A stretch of DNA of 64,000 nucleotides, taken from contig OX439040.1 in NCBI GenBank assembly GCA_949317995.1, forward strand, positions 74,745,972-74,809,971. Reading direction: 5' to 3'. The stretch is from Acholoe squamosa. Taxonomy: Eukaryota; Annelida; Polychaeta; Phyllodocida; Polynoidae. Shown piece after piece: positions 37,044 through 45,808 of this stretch (its first letter is position 1; every line of letters starts with the position of its first letter). A model generated the notes under the pieces. That model worked only from the letters and a program-made list of their open reading frames with translations. It searched no databases and was not told the origin of the DNA. The position numbers and the translations under genes are program-made.

Positions 37044-37220
37044 ATGGAAAACCAAGTGAGGTCGCAGCGGGCTGGAGCCCGGGGGACAAATAAGAAGGAT
37101 GACAAAGGAGAAAAGAAAGATCCAATAACAATTCTGACTGAGCAAATAGCAATTTTCAGAACTGAATTTGCAGAGGGAATGAAAGATAATTCTTGCGGGT
37201 GCACAAACAGAGCACCTTGA
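37044..37220 (+). pseudogene. LINE ORF1 N-terminal stub, tandem unit 1
   Basis: This is the first 58 codons of the same ORF1 that is longer at 41,202. It reads MENQVRSQRAGARGTNKK and so on up to the residues EGMKD, then diverts into 19 bases identical to the foldback minisatellite unit and stops. The following 330 bp of coiled-coil coding sequence are absent compared with the unit at 41,202. It would act as an upstream frame to the open frame at 37,231. The start used is the first ATG; an in-frame GTG lies 15 bases upstream. Confidence 0.7.
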
Positions 37221-37230
37221 AAGGGAGGTC

Positions 37231-38184
37231 ATGAAAAGAAGTTTGCGCTTTGATAATCTAGAGGAGGTCATGAATGAGAATCTGCCAAAGGTGGTAAGAG
37301 ATATAGTTTATGAAATAGGTTATGTGATTGATGTCTCTGACATTACCAAAGTTGCACGAGTGGGCCCCCCATCCAAGAGTCGAGGACGTCCCAAAAATAG
37401 GTCAGTGTCTTGCACCTTTACTTCACAACTTATCAGAGACCGAATCTATGCAAGTCGCACACAGCTCAGAAGGTCTAAGATAGACAGGTTTCAGAAAGTA
37501 TGGGTCAACCCAGAGTTCACAATAGAAGATGGAGAGTACCTTCTGACTCTACGAGGTGTTCAAATGTTAGCCCTGCGTAAATCCCACAAATGCGCCATAT
37601 ACGGAGACACAATAGTCATAGATACTGTACGGTATGAGAGGAGCAAGTTGCACCTATTACCAGAACATCTATCAGTAGAAAACGCCTTTACGGTAGATAC
37701 TCCCAAGGGCGTAGCCTTCATGTCAAAAAATAGCCCCCTCTCAAACTGGGCTACTGCTCCATTCTGGCTAGATGGTGTCTTGGGGAACTCTGTAGAGCAG
37801 TACTACATGTACTCCAAATGCAAATATCATGGAAAAGATGCTATGGCGACTTACATCATGAACATCGAGGATCCATGCCAAATAAAAGCAGCTGGTGACT
37901 CCTTTCCAGCTACACAAATATGGAGAGACGAAAAGCAGATAGAGGTTCTTGAGAAAGGATGCTACGAAAAATTCAGACAAAATCGTAAAATGCTAGAATT
38001 TCTGCAGAAATTCCCAGGACAGCCCTTCATAGAGGCGACCAGGGATTCTAGAATGGCAGCGGGAGTCACCATTTTTTCTAGAGAACTGTTTGAAGGAAGT
38101 TGGACTGGGAAGAATCTCATGGGGAAGGCACTCATGAGAGTCCGAGACCGGCTCGAGGAGATACGCTCGAGGCGTGATGAGTAG
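37231..38184 (+). CDS. NADAR-domain LINE ORF1 fragment, tandem unit 1
   Basis: This is a 317-residue open frame. Residues 1-150 correspond to the RRM-like and C-terminal region of a LINE ORF1 protein (KRSLRFDNLEE, then a basic stretch with RGRPKNRS and a predicted nucleic-acid-binding fold). Residues about 161-309 form a NADAR domain: S171-N172 (SPLSNW), E189-Q-Y-Y (NSVEQYY), K217-AAG, E268-A with D272, and W291-T-G-K-N-LMG-KALMRVR. NADAR proteins bind ADP-ribose or related nucleotides; some members remove ADP-ribose from guanine in nucleic acid. The coiled coil normally in front is lost, and the C-terminal tail is cut at EEI by the tandem junction, adding RSRRDE. The start is the first ATG after the rearranged junction. 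Expression is unproven; it may simply be an open remnant. Confidence 0.75.
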   Translation: MKRSLRFDNLEEVMNENLPKVVRDIVYEIGYVIDVSDITKVARVGPPSKSRGRPKNRSVSCTFTSQLIRDRIYASRTQLRRSKIDRFQKVWVNPEFTIEDGEYLLTLRGVQMLALRKSHKCAIYGDTIVIDTVRYERSKLHLLPEHLSVENAFTVDTPKGVAFMSKNSPLSNWATAPFWLDGVLGNSVEQYYMYSKCKYHGKDAMATYIMNIEDPCQIKAAGDSFPATQIWRDEKQIEVLEKGCYEKFRQNRKMLEFLQKFPGQPFIEATRDSRMAAGVTIFSRELFEGSWTGKNLMGKALMRVRDRLEEIRSRRDE

Positions 38185-38251
38185 CTAATTCCGACTCTCC
38201 GGGGGAAATCGGGGAAAATCTCCTGCATCCATCAAGTTTAAGTCTGCAAGT

Positions 38252-38981
38252 TACGGAGCCCCTAATTGGACATACCAAAAATAATTTTTTCACCAAAAAA
38301 ATATTCTTGCGGATGCACAAATAATTCTTGTGGGTGCACAAATAATTCTTGCGGGTGCACAAATAATTCTTGCGGGTGCACAAACATTCTTGCGGGTGCA
38401 CAAATAATTCTTGCGGGTGCACAAACATTCTTGCGGGTGCACAAATAATTCTTGCGGGTGCACAAACATTCTTGCGGGTACACAAAGTACTCTTGCAGAT
38501 GCAGAAGTATTTCATGCAGTTAAAGGAAGATTATTTGTGTACCCACGCAAATGTTTGTGCATCTGTAAGAATCTTTGTGCATCCACAAGAATTATTTTGA
38601 GTATCGGCAAGAATGTTTTGTGGACCTGCAAGAATTATTTTGTGTACCCGCAAGAATGTTTTGTGCATCCGCAAGAATTATTTTGTGCACCCGCAAGAAT
38701 TATTTTGTGTACCCGCAAGAATTATTTTGTGTACCTGCAAGAATGTTTTCTGCATCCGCAAGAATTATTTTGTGTACCCGCAAGAATTATTTTGTGTACC
38801 ACAAAAATGTTTTGTGCATCCACAAGAATTAGTTTGTGTACCCGCTAGAATTTTTTGTGCATCTGCAAGAACTTTTGTGCATCCACAATATTCCTGTACC
38901 CCCAAGAATTGTCCAGTACCTGCAAGAATATTTTTTCTCCAGAAAATCTTTTATTTGGGATGTCATATTAGGGGCTCCGTA
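38252..38981. mobile_element. Foldback element, copy 2
   Basis: It is carried within tandem unit 2. It has the same GCAAGT flanks (38,246-38,251 and 38,982-38,987) and the same minisatellite arms as copy 1, one base shorter. The TIR pair here is slightly mismatched (CTAATTGGACAT against the ATGTCATATTAGG side). It was duplicated with its host unit and is not an independent insertion. Confidence 0.9.
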
Positions 38982-39122
38982 GCAAGTACAGTCAAAATTA
39001 CAAAAGAATCATCGTAGATCACTATTACAGTATTTTTTCAACGGAAATCCAAGGAACAAGGCTGGATTTTATGATTTCAAGGAAGGGCACCTTGGGGGTG
39101 ATAATAGGTGAAATCCTGTGTT

Positions 39123-39299
39123 ATGGAAAACCAAGTGAGGTCGCAGCGGGCTGGAGCCCGGGGGACAAATAAGAAGGATGACAAAGGAGAAAAGAAAGAT
39201 CCAATAACAATTCTGACTGAGCAAATAGCAATTTTCAGAACTGAATTTGCAGAGGGAATGAAAGATAATTCTTGCGGGTGCACAAACAGAGCACCTTGA
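39123..39299 (+). pseudogene. LINE ORF1 N-terminal stub, tandem unit 2
   Basis: It is identical in translation to the stub at 37,044-37,220, including diversion into the 19-base minisatellite unit and the same stop. The shared rearrangement shows that the coiled-coil loss preceded the tandem duplication. Confidence 0.7.
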
Positions 39300-39309
39300 A
39301 AGGGAGGTC

Positions 39310-40263
39310 ATGAAAAGAAGTTTGCGCTTTGATAATCTAGAGGAGGTCATGAATGAGAATCTGCCAAAGGTGGTAAGAGATATAGTTTATGAAATAGGTT
39401 ATGTGATTGATGTCTCTGACATTACCAAAGTTGCACGAGTGGGCCCCCCATCCAAGAGTCGAGGACGTCCCAAAAATAGGTCAGTGTCTTGCACCTTTAC
39501 TTCACAACTTATCAGAGACCGAATCTATGCAAGTCGCACACAGCTCAGAAGGTCTAAGATAGACAGGTTTCAGAAAGTATGGGTCAACCCAGAGTTCACA
39601 ATAGAAGATGGAGAGTACCTTCTGACTCTACGAGGTGTTCAAATGTTAGCCCTGCGTAAATCCCACAAATGCGCCATATACGGAGACACAATAGTCATAG
39701 ATACTGTACGGTATGAGAGGAGCAAGTTGCACCTATTACCAGAACATCTATCAGTAGAAAACGCCTTTACGGTAGATACTCCCAAGGGCGTAGCCTTCAT
39801 GTCAAAAAATAGCCCCCTCTCAAACTGGGCTACTGCTCCATTCTGGCTAGATGGTGTCTTGGGGAACTCTGTAGAGCAGTACTACATGTACTCCAAATGC
39901 AAATATCATGGAAAAGATGCTATGGCGACTTACATCATGAACATCGAGGATCCATGCCAAATAAAAGCAGCTGGTGACTCCTTTCCAGCTACACAAATAT
40001 GGAGAGACGAAAAGCAGATAGAGGTTCTTGAGAAAGGATGCTACGAAAAATTCAGACAAAATCGTAAAATGCTAGAATTTCTGCAGAAATTCCCAGGACA
40101 GCCCTTCATAGAGGCGACCAGGGATTCTAGAATGGCAGCGGGAGTCACCATTTTTTCTAGAGAACTGTTTGAAGGAAGTTGGACTGGGAAGAATCTCATG
40201 GGGAAGGCACTCATGAGAGTCCGAGACCGGCTCGAGGAGATACGCTCGAGGCGTGATGAGTAG
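39310..40263 (+). CDS. NADAR-domain LINE ORF1 fragment, tandem unit 2
   Basis: This is a 317-residue frame whose translation is identical to that at 37,231-38,184. RRM-like region at 1-150, NADAR at about 161-309 with the SN, VEQYY, EA..D and W.G.N..G..LMRVR signatures intact. It is preceded by the same disrupted N-terminal stub and ends in the same RSRRDE extension created by the tandem junction. The frame is intact in both duplicates while the only copy with a complete N-terminus (41,202) is broken in its NADAR. Recency of duplication is enough to explain the identity; no selection is implied. Confidence 0.75.
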   Translation: MKRSLRFDNLEEVMNENLPKVVRDIVYEIGYVIDVSDITKVARVGPPSKSRGRPKNRSVSCTFTSQLIRDRIYASRTQLRRSKIDRFQKVWVNPEFTIEDGEYLLTLRGVQMLALRKSHKCAIYGDTIVIDTVRYERSKLHLLPEHLSVENAFTVDTPKGVAFMSKNSPLSNWATAPFWLDGVLGNSVEQYYMYSKCKYHGKDAMATYIMNIEDPCQIKAAGDSFPATQIWRDEKQIEVLEKGCYEKFRQNRKMLEFLQKFPGQPFIEATRDSRMAAGVTIFSRELFEGSWTGKNLMGKALMRVRDRLEEIRSRRDE

Positions 40264-40330
40264 CTAATTCCGACTCTCCGGGGGAAATCGGGGAAAATCT
40301 CCTGCATCCATCAAGTTTAAGTCTGCAAGT

Positions 40331-41060
40331 TACGGAGCCCCTAATTGGACATACCAAAAATAATTTTTTCACCAAAAAAATATTCTTGCGGATGCACAAA
40401 TAATTCTTGTGGGTGCACAAATAATTCTTGCGGGTGCACAAATAATTCTTGCGGGTGCACAAACATTCTTGCGGGTGCACAAATAATTCTTGCGGGTGCA
40501 CAAACATTCTTGCGGGTGCACAAATAATTCTTGCGGGTGCACAAACATTCTTGCGGGTACACAAAGTACTCTTGCAGATGCAGAAGTATTTCATGCAGTT
40601 AAAGGAAGATTATTTGTGTACCCACGCAAATGTTTGTGCATCTGTAAGAATCTTTGTGCATCCACAAGAATTATTTTGAGTATCGGCAAGAATGTTTTGT
40701 GGACCTGCAAGAATTATTTTGTGTACCCGCAAGAATGTTTTGTGCATCCGCAAGAATTATTTTGTGCACCCGCAAGAATTATTTTGTGTACCCGCAAGAA
40801 TTATTTTGTGTACCTGCAAGAATGTTTTCTGCATCCGCAAGAATTATTTTGTGTACCCGCAAGAATTATTTTGTGTACCACAAAAATGTTTTGTGCATCC
40901 ACAAGAATTAGTTTGTGTACCCGCTAGAATTTTTTGTGCATCTGCAAGAACTTTTGTGCATCCACAATATTCCTGTACCCCCAAGAATTGTCCAGTACCT
41001 GCAAGAATATTTTTTCTCCAGAAAATCTTTTATTTGGGATGTCATATTAGGGGCTCCGTA
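40331..41060. mobile_element. Foldback element, copy 3
   Basis: It lies in the leader of the longest ORF1 copy. GCAAGT flanks at 40,325-40,330 and 41,061-41,066. Same length (730 bp) and the same terminal mismatch as copy 2. It separates the start of the LINE leader from the ORF1 start region. Confidence 0.9.
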
Positions 41061-41201
41061 GCAAGTACAGTCAAAATTACAAAAGAATCATCGTAGATCA
41101 CTATTACAGTATTTTTTCAACGGAAATCCAAGGAACAAGGCTGGATTTTATGATTTCAAGGAAGGGCACCTTGGGGGCGATAATAGGTGAAATCCTGTGT
41201 T

Positions 41202-42805
41202 ATGGAAAACCAAGTGAGGTCGCAGCGGGCTGGAGCCCGGGGGACAAATAAGAAGGATGACAAAGGAGAAAAGAAAGATCCAATAACAATTCTGACTGAG
41301 CAAATAGCAATTTTCAGAACTGAATTTGCAGAGGGAATGAAAGATATTCGTGAACTCAAAGAATCTGCCAAGGTATGGAACACCCTAGTTGACAGAATAA
41401 CTGCCGCTGAAAATAATGTCACACTCTTGACAGAGCGGGTATGTACCAATGAAGTCAATGTCAGATCAGTTTCTGACACTGTCACCGGAGTAGAATCATC
41501 AATAACTTATGCAACCAAAGACATTGATGCACTTAGAACTGAACTGGAGGTGAAAGAAAAAAGAATAGCTGGTAATGAGGAAGAGCTGGGAGATCTTCGT
41601 TATATGATAAGCATGCTAAACAAGCGCCAAGATCATATAGAGAAGGAGATGTCAAGTGACATCGAGTCCCGAGTCACAGAGCACCTTGAAAGGGAGGTCA
41701 TGAAAAGAAGTTTGCGCTTTGATAATCTAGAGGAGGTCATGAATGAGAATCTGCCAAAGGTGGTAAGAGATATAGTTTATGAAATAGGTTATGTGATTGA
41801 TGTCTCTGACATTACCAAAGTTGCACGAGTGGGCCCCCCATCCAAGAGTCGAGGACGTCCCAAAAATAGGTCAGTGTCTTGCACCTTTACTTCACAACTT
41901 ATCAGAGACCGAATCTATGCAAGTCGCACACAGCTCAGAAGGTCTAAGATAGACAGGTTTCAGAAAGTATGGGTCAACCCAGAGTTCACAATAGAAGATG
42001 GAGAGTACCTTCTGACTCTACGAGGTGTTCAAATGTTAGCCCTGCGTAAATCCCACAAATGCGCCATATACGGAGACACAATAGTCATAGATACTGTACG
42101 GTATGAGAGGAGCAAGTTGCACCTATTACCAGAACATCTATCAGTAGAAAACGCCTTTACAGTAGATACTCCCAAGGGCGTAGCCTTCATGTAAAAAAAT
42201 AGCCCCCTCTCAAACTGGGCTACTGCTCCATTCTGGCTAGATGGTGTCTTGGGGAACTCTGTAGAGCAGTACTACATGTACTCCAAATGCAAATATCATG
42301 GAAAAGATGCTATGGCGACTTACATCATGAACATCGAGGATCCACGCGAAATAAAAGCAGCTGGTGACTCCTTTCCAGCTACACAAATATGGAGAGACGA
42401 AAAGCAGATAGAGGTTCTTGAGAAAGGATGCTACGAAAAAAATTCAGACTAAATCGTAAAATGCTAGAATTTCTGCAGAAATTCCCAGGACAGCCCTTCA
42501 TAGAGGCGACCAGGGATTCTAGAATGGCAGCGGGAGTCACCATTTTTTCTAGAGAACTGTTTGAAGGAAGTTGGACTGGGAAGAATCTCATGGGGAAGGC
42601 ACTCATGAGAGTCCGAGACCAGCTCGAGGAGATACCCTCTCACACTCCATCACCTGCTACATCTAGAGCTTCATCTCCCCCTCCCCTGCTCACACCTATT
42701 GCACAGCCTGCTCACCAGCCTACTCCGCAATCTGTCCCACAGCCTGCTCAACAAGCTGTTGGAGGCGAGCCCAATCATAATACCCGAGTAAAAGAAGATG
42801 AGTAG
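41202..42805 (+). pseudogene. LINE ORF1 with coiled coil, RRM-like region and NADAR, broken
   Basis: This is the complete-length ORF1 of the plus-strand LINE. From ATG 41,202: a basic N-terminus (SQRAGARGTNKKDDKGEKK), a coiled coil of about residues 40-165, an RRM-like region, a NADAR domain and a Pro/Ser/Gln-rich tail (TPSPATSRASSPPP) not present in the tandem copies. Two lesions disable it: a TCA codon of the tandem copies is TAA at 42,192-42,194, at the very start of NADAR, and two extra A in an A-run near 42,436-42,442 shift the frame. Both fall in or just before NADAR. An in-frame GTG 15 bases upstream lengthens the frame, but ATG is the likely start. The architecture is the usual LINE ORF1 (trimer-forming coiled coil plus RNA-binding region) with NADAR added. 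Confidence 0.85.
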
Positions 42806-44560
42806 GTAGGAATAACTCCACTACAATGAAGTAAGTTCAACGCACCTCCCCCAGGTAAAAACATTAACTCAGATCACCGTCATGTTTATAAACACTAGCA
42901 CGTGAGCCTCTTCAACCTAGCCAATAGGGAGCCTCCTCCTCTGTGTCCAATCCTCGCGCCAACTTGAACACGCCCACCTGAAGCTGACCAATCGCAGCGA
43001 CGGACGCTGTCATTCAAGGCACCATCGAAATAATCGCTGCTACCAGCGGCCCTCTTCCTCTCCCTATTATCGCTCAGACGAGCACGTGGACTAAAACGCC
43101 CAGACGATCGCCACCAAAATATTCTGAAGCCTGCAGTAAAATTTAAGACCTACAGTTGAAACCTTAACAACGGCTCTCTACCTGCTATGTCTACACTATC
43201 TGCAGCCCAAAACATGGTGCTCCTGTCATACTAGTGCTTGGCATGATCAAGTTGTCATATGAGAAATATCATAAGACTAGTGGTATATGGTGTAATTATC
43301 TCAAGGCTCTTATAAATAGTGTTATTTCCAGTTGTCACTGGTTTATTCCGCTTTAGGCAACATGTAAGAAATATCAATCATACAGTAGTTAGTATGCAGG
43401 TAATTTGTACATACAGTAAATATACAGTAATTTATAAAGTACAATGTTCAGTTCCACTCCACCTGTGAGGTATTAATAATACAATGTCCAGCATAGTTCT
43501 AGGTGGGTTCCCACACCTAGCTCCTGACCTGCTGTTTAGAGGAATAATGTAATAATGAATAACTTTACCCTCTGGTGGAAGTCTTGAAGAAGATAGCCCC
43601 TGGCCACTAATGATAGAAAACCAATGCCTGTCTAGCATAGTTTCACCATAGTGCAGTGGTATAGCAGGTAGCAGGAGATGACTGGAGATGTTACCTCTAG
43701 AGCGGTTCTTGGTGATCTGTTTTCCTGGAGGTGCAGACAGGCTATTTGTAGCAAATCTTGGAAAAGCACCTCCAGACTGACTGGAGCCAGCAGCATCTGC
43801 CTAACTCTACAATTGTTTGAGGGGTGTCTTTCATGTGTCACAGGGGGACAAAGGACCCCCATGGATGCCGCTATGCCCCCCATTGTCTTGGTCGGTTCTG
43901 CATCTTCAAACCCTCATAACTCGGTCGTTTACGCGTGTATAACTGCCATTTTGGGCATGCGCGGAGTTGAATATGCCAAGTTTATAATGCCCGCTGGATA
44001 GGCGCGTAACTCGCGCCGGTTTGTCTGTAGTGCACTCGGAGCTCCTTTCAGTCTCCATGGCATAACTTCCTTAATAATGGGAGTTCCGCCTTGATCTTGA
44101 TATTTGACCTAGCTCGCTCAGGAGCGACGCTAGAGCGACCGGACGGTTATGGCGTCGTGCTTATGTAACCCATTGTTCAGTTATTAGAGTGCTCAGACAC
44201 TCATGACGGCGTCAGCGGTGCTCAGGCACCCGTGACGGCCGGTTGCATTCACTTACAAGTTATTAATTTGTGCATTGAACCATGAGGTCGCACACTGAGA
44301 CCCTTATTCTTATTATATTGTGCAGTGAACCATTAGGTCGGAGCCTTTGATGTCATAAACTCTGTCTAACTGACTGTGGCTGGTGTGCAGTGGGGCATGA
44401 ACGCTCTTATATAAAGTTTGAGCGCTCTTATAGCTATGTATTAATTTCATAGATATTCTTTGATTTATACAATAATATGTTAGAATTTATGGAATAATAA
44501 AATGGTATATCACTCCACAGTGAACAAAGCGCTACATCTTCCCCGGTAAGAAGAGTACAA
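42806..44560. other. Stretch between plus-strand ORF1 and an unassigned ORF
   Basis: No protein domain was recognised. 42,880-43,090 is more GC-rich than its surroundings and contains CCAAT-type phrases (CCAATAGG, CCAATCGC). CCCCCAGGTAAAA at 42,849-42,860 resembles a splice donor. A 107-residue frame at 43,678-44,001 has no recognisable domain and is not called. Confidence 0.4.
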
Positions 44561-45226
44561 GTGGAAATAATGAGCGATATTAGGGGCGAATTCTTGCAAC
44601 CGGCACTTGATCCCATAGATGAACCAGCAGCTGTGTACACAGTTCTATACAGACCACGACGCACGAGCAGGCAAGTGATAACAGAGGCGATTGGGAGAAT
44701 CACGTCTGGCAATGTAGATAAGATGCTTATCAACGTTGGATTATATGATTTTTGCACCTACGATGAACCCACCGAGCGCAGCCCACTTCCTAAAAATATA
44801 TTCCCTAGGCTGTACAACTCTGACGAGCTATGCAGCCAGATTCAACAGGAATTATACACCCTGGATGATATGGTAGATCAACAAGTGCAACCGGGAGCCT
44901 TGGTCTGGCTTCCCATAGTAGGGGCCAAATCGTCACCTTGGCCAAACAAAGGCAAATCCACAGCCAGCCCTGACTTGCAGGGGATAATAAATAGTGCTCT
45001 CATTACAGCCAATGATAGCTTCAGTCAATTTAATGAAGTCAGAGGGCTTCCCACCCCTCCACTCCAATTTCCTATTCATTACCAGTCAGGCTCAGTCTGG
45101 CACCATGATTACAGTAAACTACATTACAATATGATACCCACTGCCCATATTATTACCTTCTGGGCAGATGCCATCGACCAGTATATAGCATCTTGGCTTA
45201 CCTCAGTTGTAAGCAGAAACAACTAA
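44561..45226 (+). CDS. Unassigned ORF, 221 codons; possibly SGNH-hydrolase-like
   Basis: This is an open frame of 221 codons. The annotated start may be a non-initiating codon; the first ATG, at 44,571 (MSDIRGEF), gives a slightly shorter product. I do not firmly recognise the protein. Weak hints of an SGNH/GDSL fold: a hydrophobic strand then LINVGLYDF (block III-like), LVWLPIVG as a later strand, and near the C-terminus WHHDYSKLHYN followed by WADAIDQYI, resembling the Asp-His block. No clear GDS serine block is visible, so if related it is either N-terminally incomplete or inactive. SGNH domains do occur in some LINE and tyrosine-recombinase retroelements, so an origin in a mobile element is plausible. 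It lies inside the composite insertion, upstream of the minus-strand LINE's 3' end. Confidence 0.5.
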   Translation: MEIMSDIRGEFLQPALDPIDEPAAVYTVLYRPRRTSRQVITEAIGRITSGNVDKMLINVGLYDFCTYDEPTERSPLPKNIFPRLYNSDELCSQIQQELYTLDDMVDQQVQPGALVWLPIVGAKSSPWPNKGKSTASPDLQGIINSALITANDSFSQFNEVRGLPTPPLQFPIHYQSGSVWHHDYSKLHYNMIPTAHIITFWADAIDQYIASWLTSVVSRNN

Positions 45227-45249
45227 GTGTAAACGTAAAGAAAAATATG

Positions 45250-45286
45250 GTCCTGATGATGTTGGCATTATGAATGCCCCCAGGAC
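45250..45286 (+). other. Stem-loop just after the unassigned ORF
   Basis: GTCCTG at 45,250 pairs with CAGGAC at 45,281, and inside it GGCATT pairs with AATGCC. It lies about 24 bases after the stop of the preceding ORF. It could be a 3'-UTR hairpin or chance. Confidence 0.35.
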
Positions 45287-45502
45287 ATATTCAATTCTAT
45301 GCTATTTCTTCCTACATAGTATCTTGAAAATCATAGAATGTCAGGGGCATAACTGAAGCTCATCATATGGAATATCTAATTACAGCTATCATATAAATTG
45401 CCTGATACGCTCTTGTAACTCATCAGGGACTATATATATGTATATTGCCTGATACACTTACAGCTAATATGATTTTTGTCAATATAAGTCAAGTAGTCAA
45501 CA

Positions 45503-45575
45503 GTATGATTAACATGTCATAGTACAGATCAGATACCACAATATGATTAACATGTTATAGTACAAATATAATGGG
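45503..45575 (+). repeat. Two direct copies of a roughly 40-bp unit
   Basis: ATATGATTAACATGTTATAG and its near copy GTATGATTAACATGTCATAG, each followed by TACAnAT, sit side by side. No gene is present. The surrounding 45,290-45,800 is A/T-rich and probably includes the 3' end of the minus-strand LINE, which I cannot place exactly. Confidence 0.55.
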
Positions 45576-45808
45576 TTACTGACATTTGTATATATGATAC
45601 TCCCTGGAAGAGATACAAAGTTCAGGCTGATAAGTTATGGTATTGCCTTCAGGACCTGTTATGATAGCAATACCATTTAAATCAAAAAACCATAAAATAT
45701 ATAGCAGTGACATATCCCACTCCCACTAAAAAAAAATAAATTATAGAAAAAAAAACAAGTTAAAAACCCTTTTTACATTATATGATATATAAGTTTTTGC
45801 GTTGAGTT

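Larger units (their letters stand above)
38171..40249 (+). repeat. 2.08-kb tandem duplication unit 2 (unit 1 is 36,091-38,170)
   Basis: GGCGTGATGAGTAGCTAATT begins at 36,091, 38,171 and 40,250, steps of 2,080 and 2,079 bp. Each unit holds an ORF1 5' leader, one foldback element, the ORF1 N-terminal stub and the RRM-like plus NADAR frame. Units 1 and 2 are nearly identical (differences include CTAATAGG against CTAATTGG and a 1-bp indel near 38,798). The third starts identically but keeps the full ORF1. The near-identity means a recent duplication or an assembly artefact. Confidence 0.9.

Noticed and set aside
43678..44001. 107-codon plus-strand frame within the composite insertion
   Set aside because: No domain recognised and low-quality composition; not linked to either LINE.
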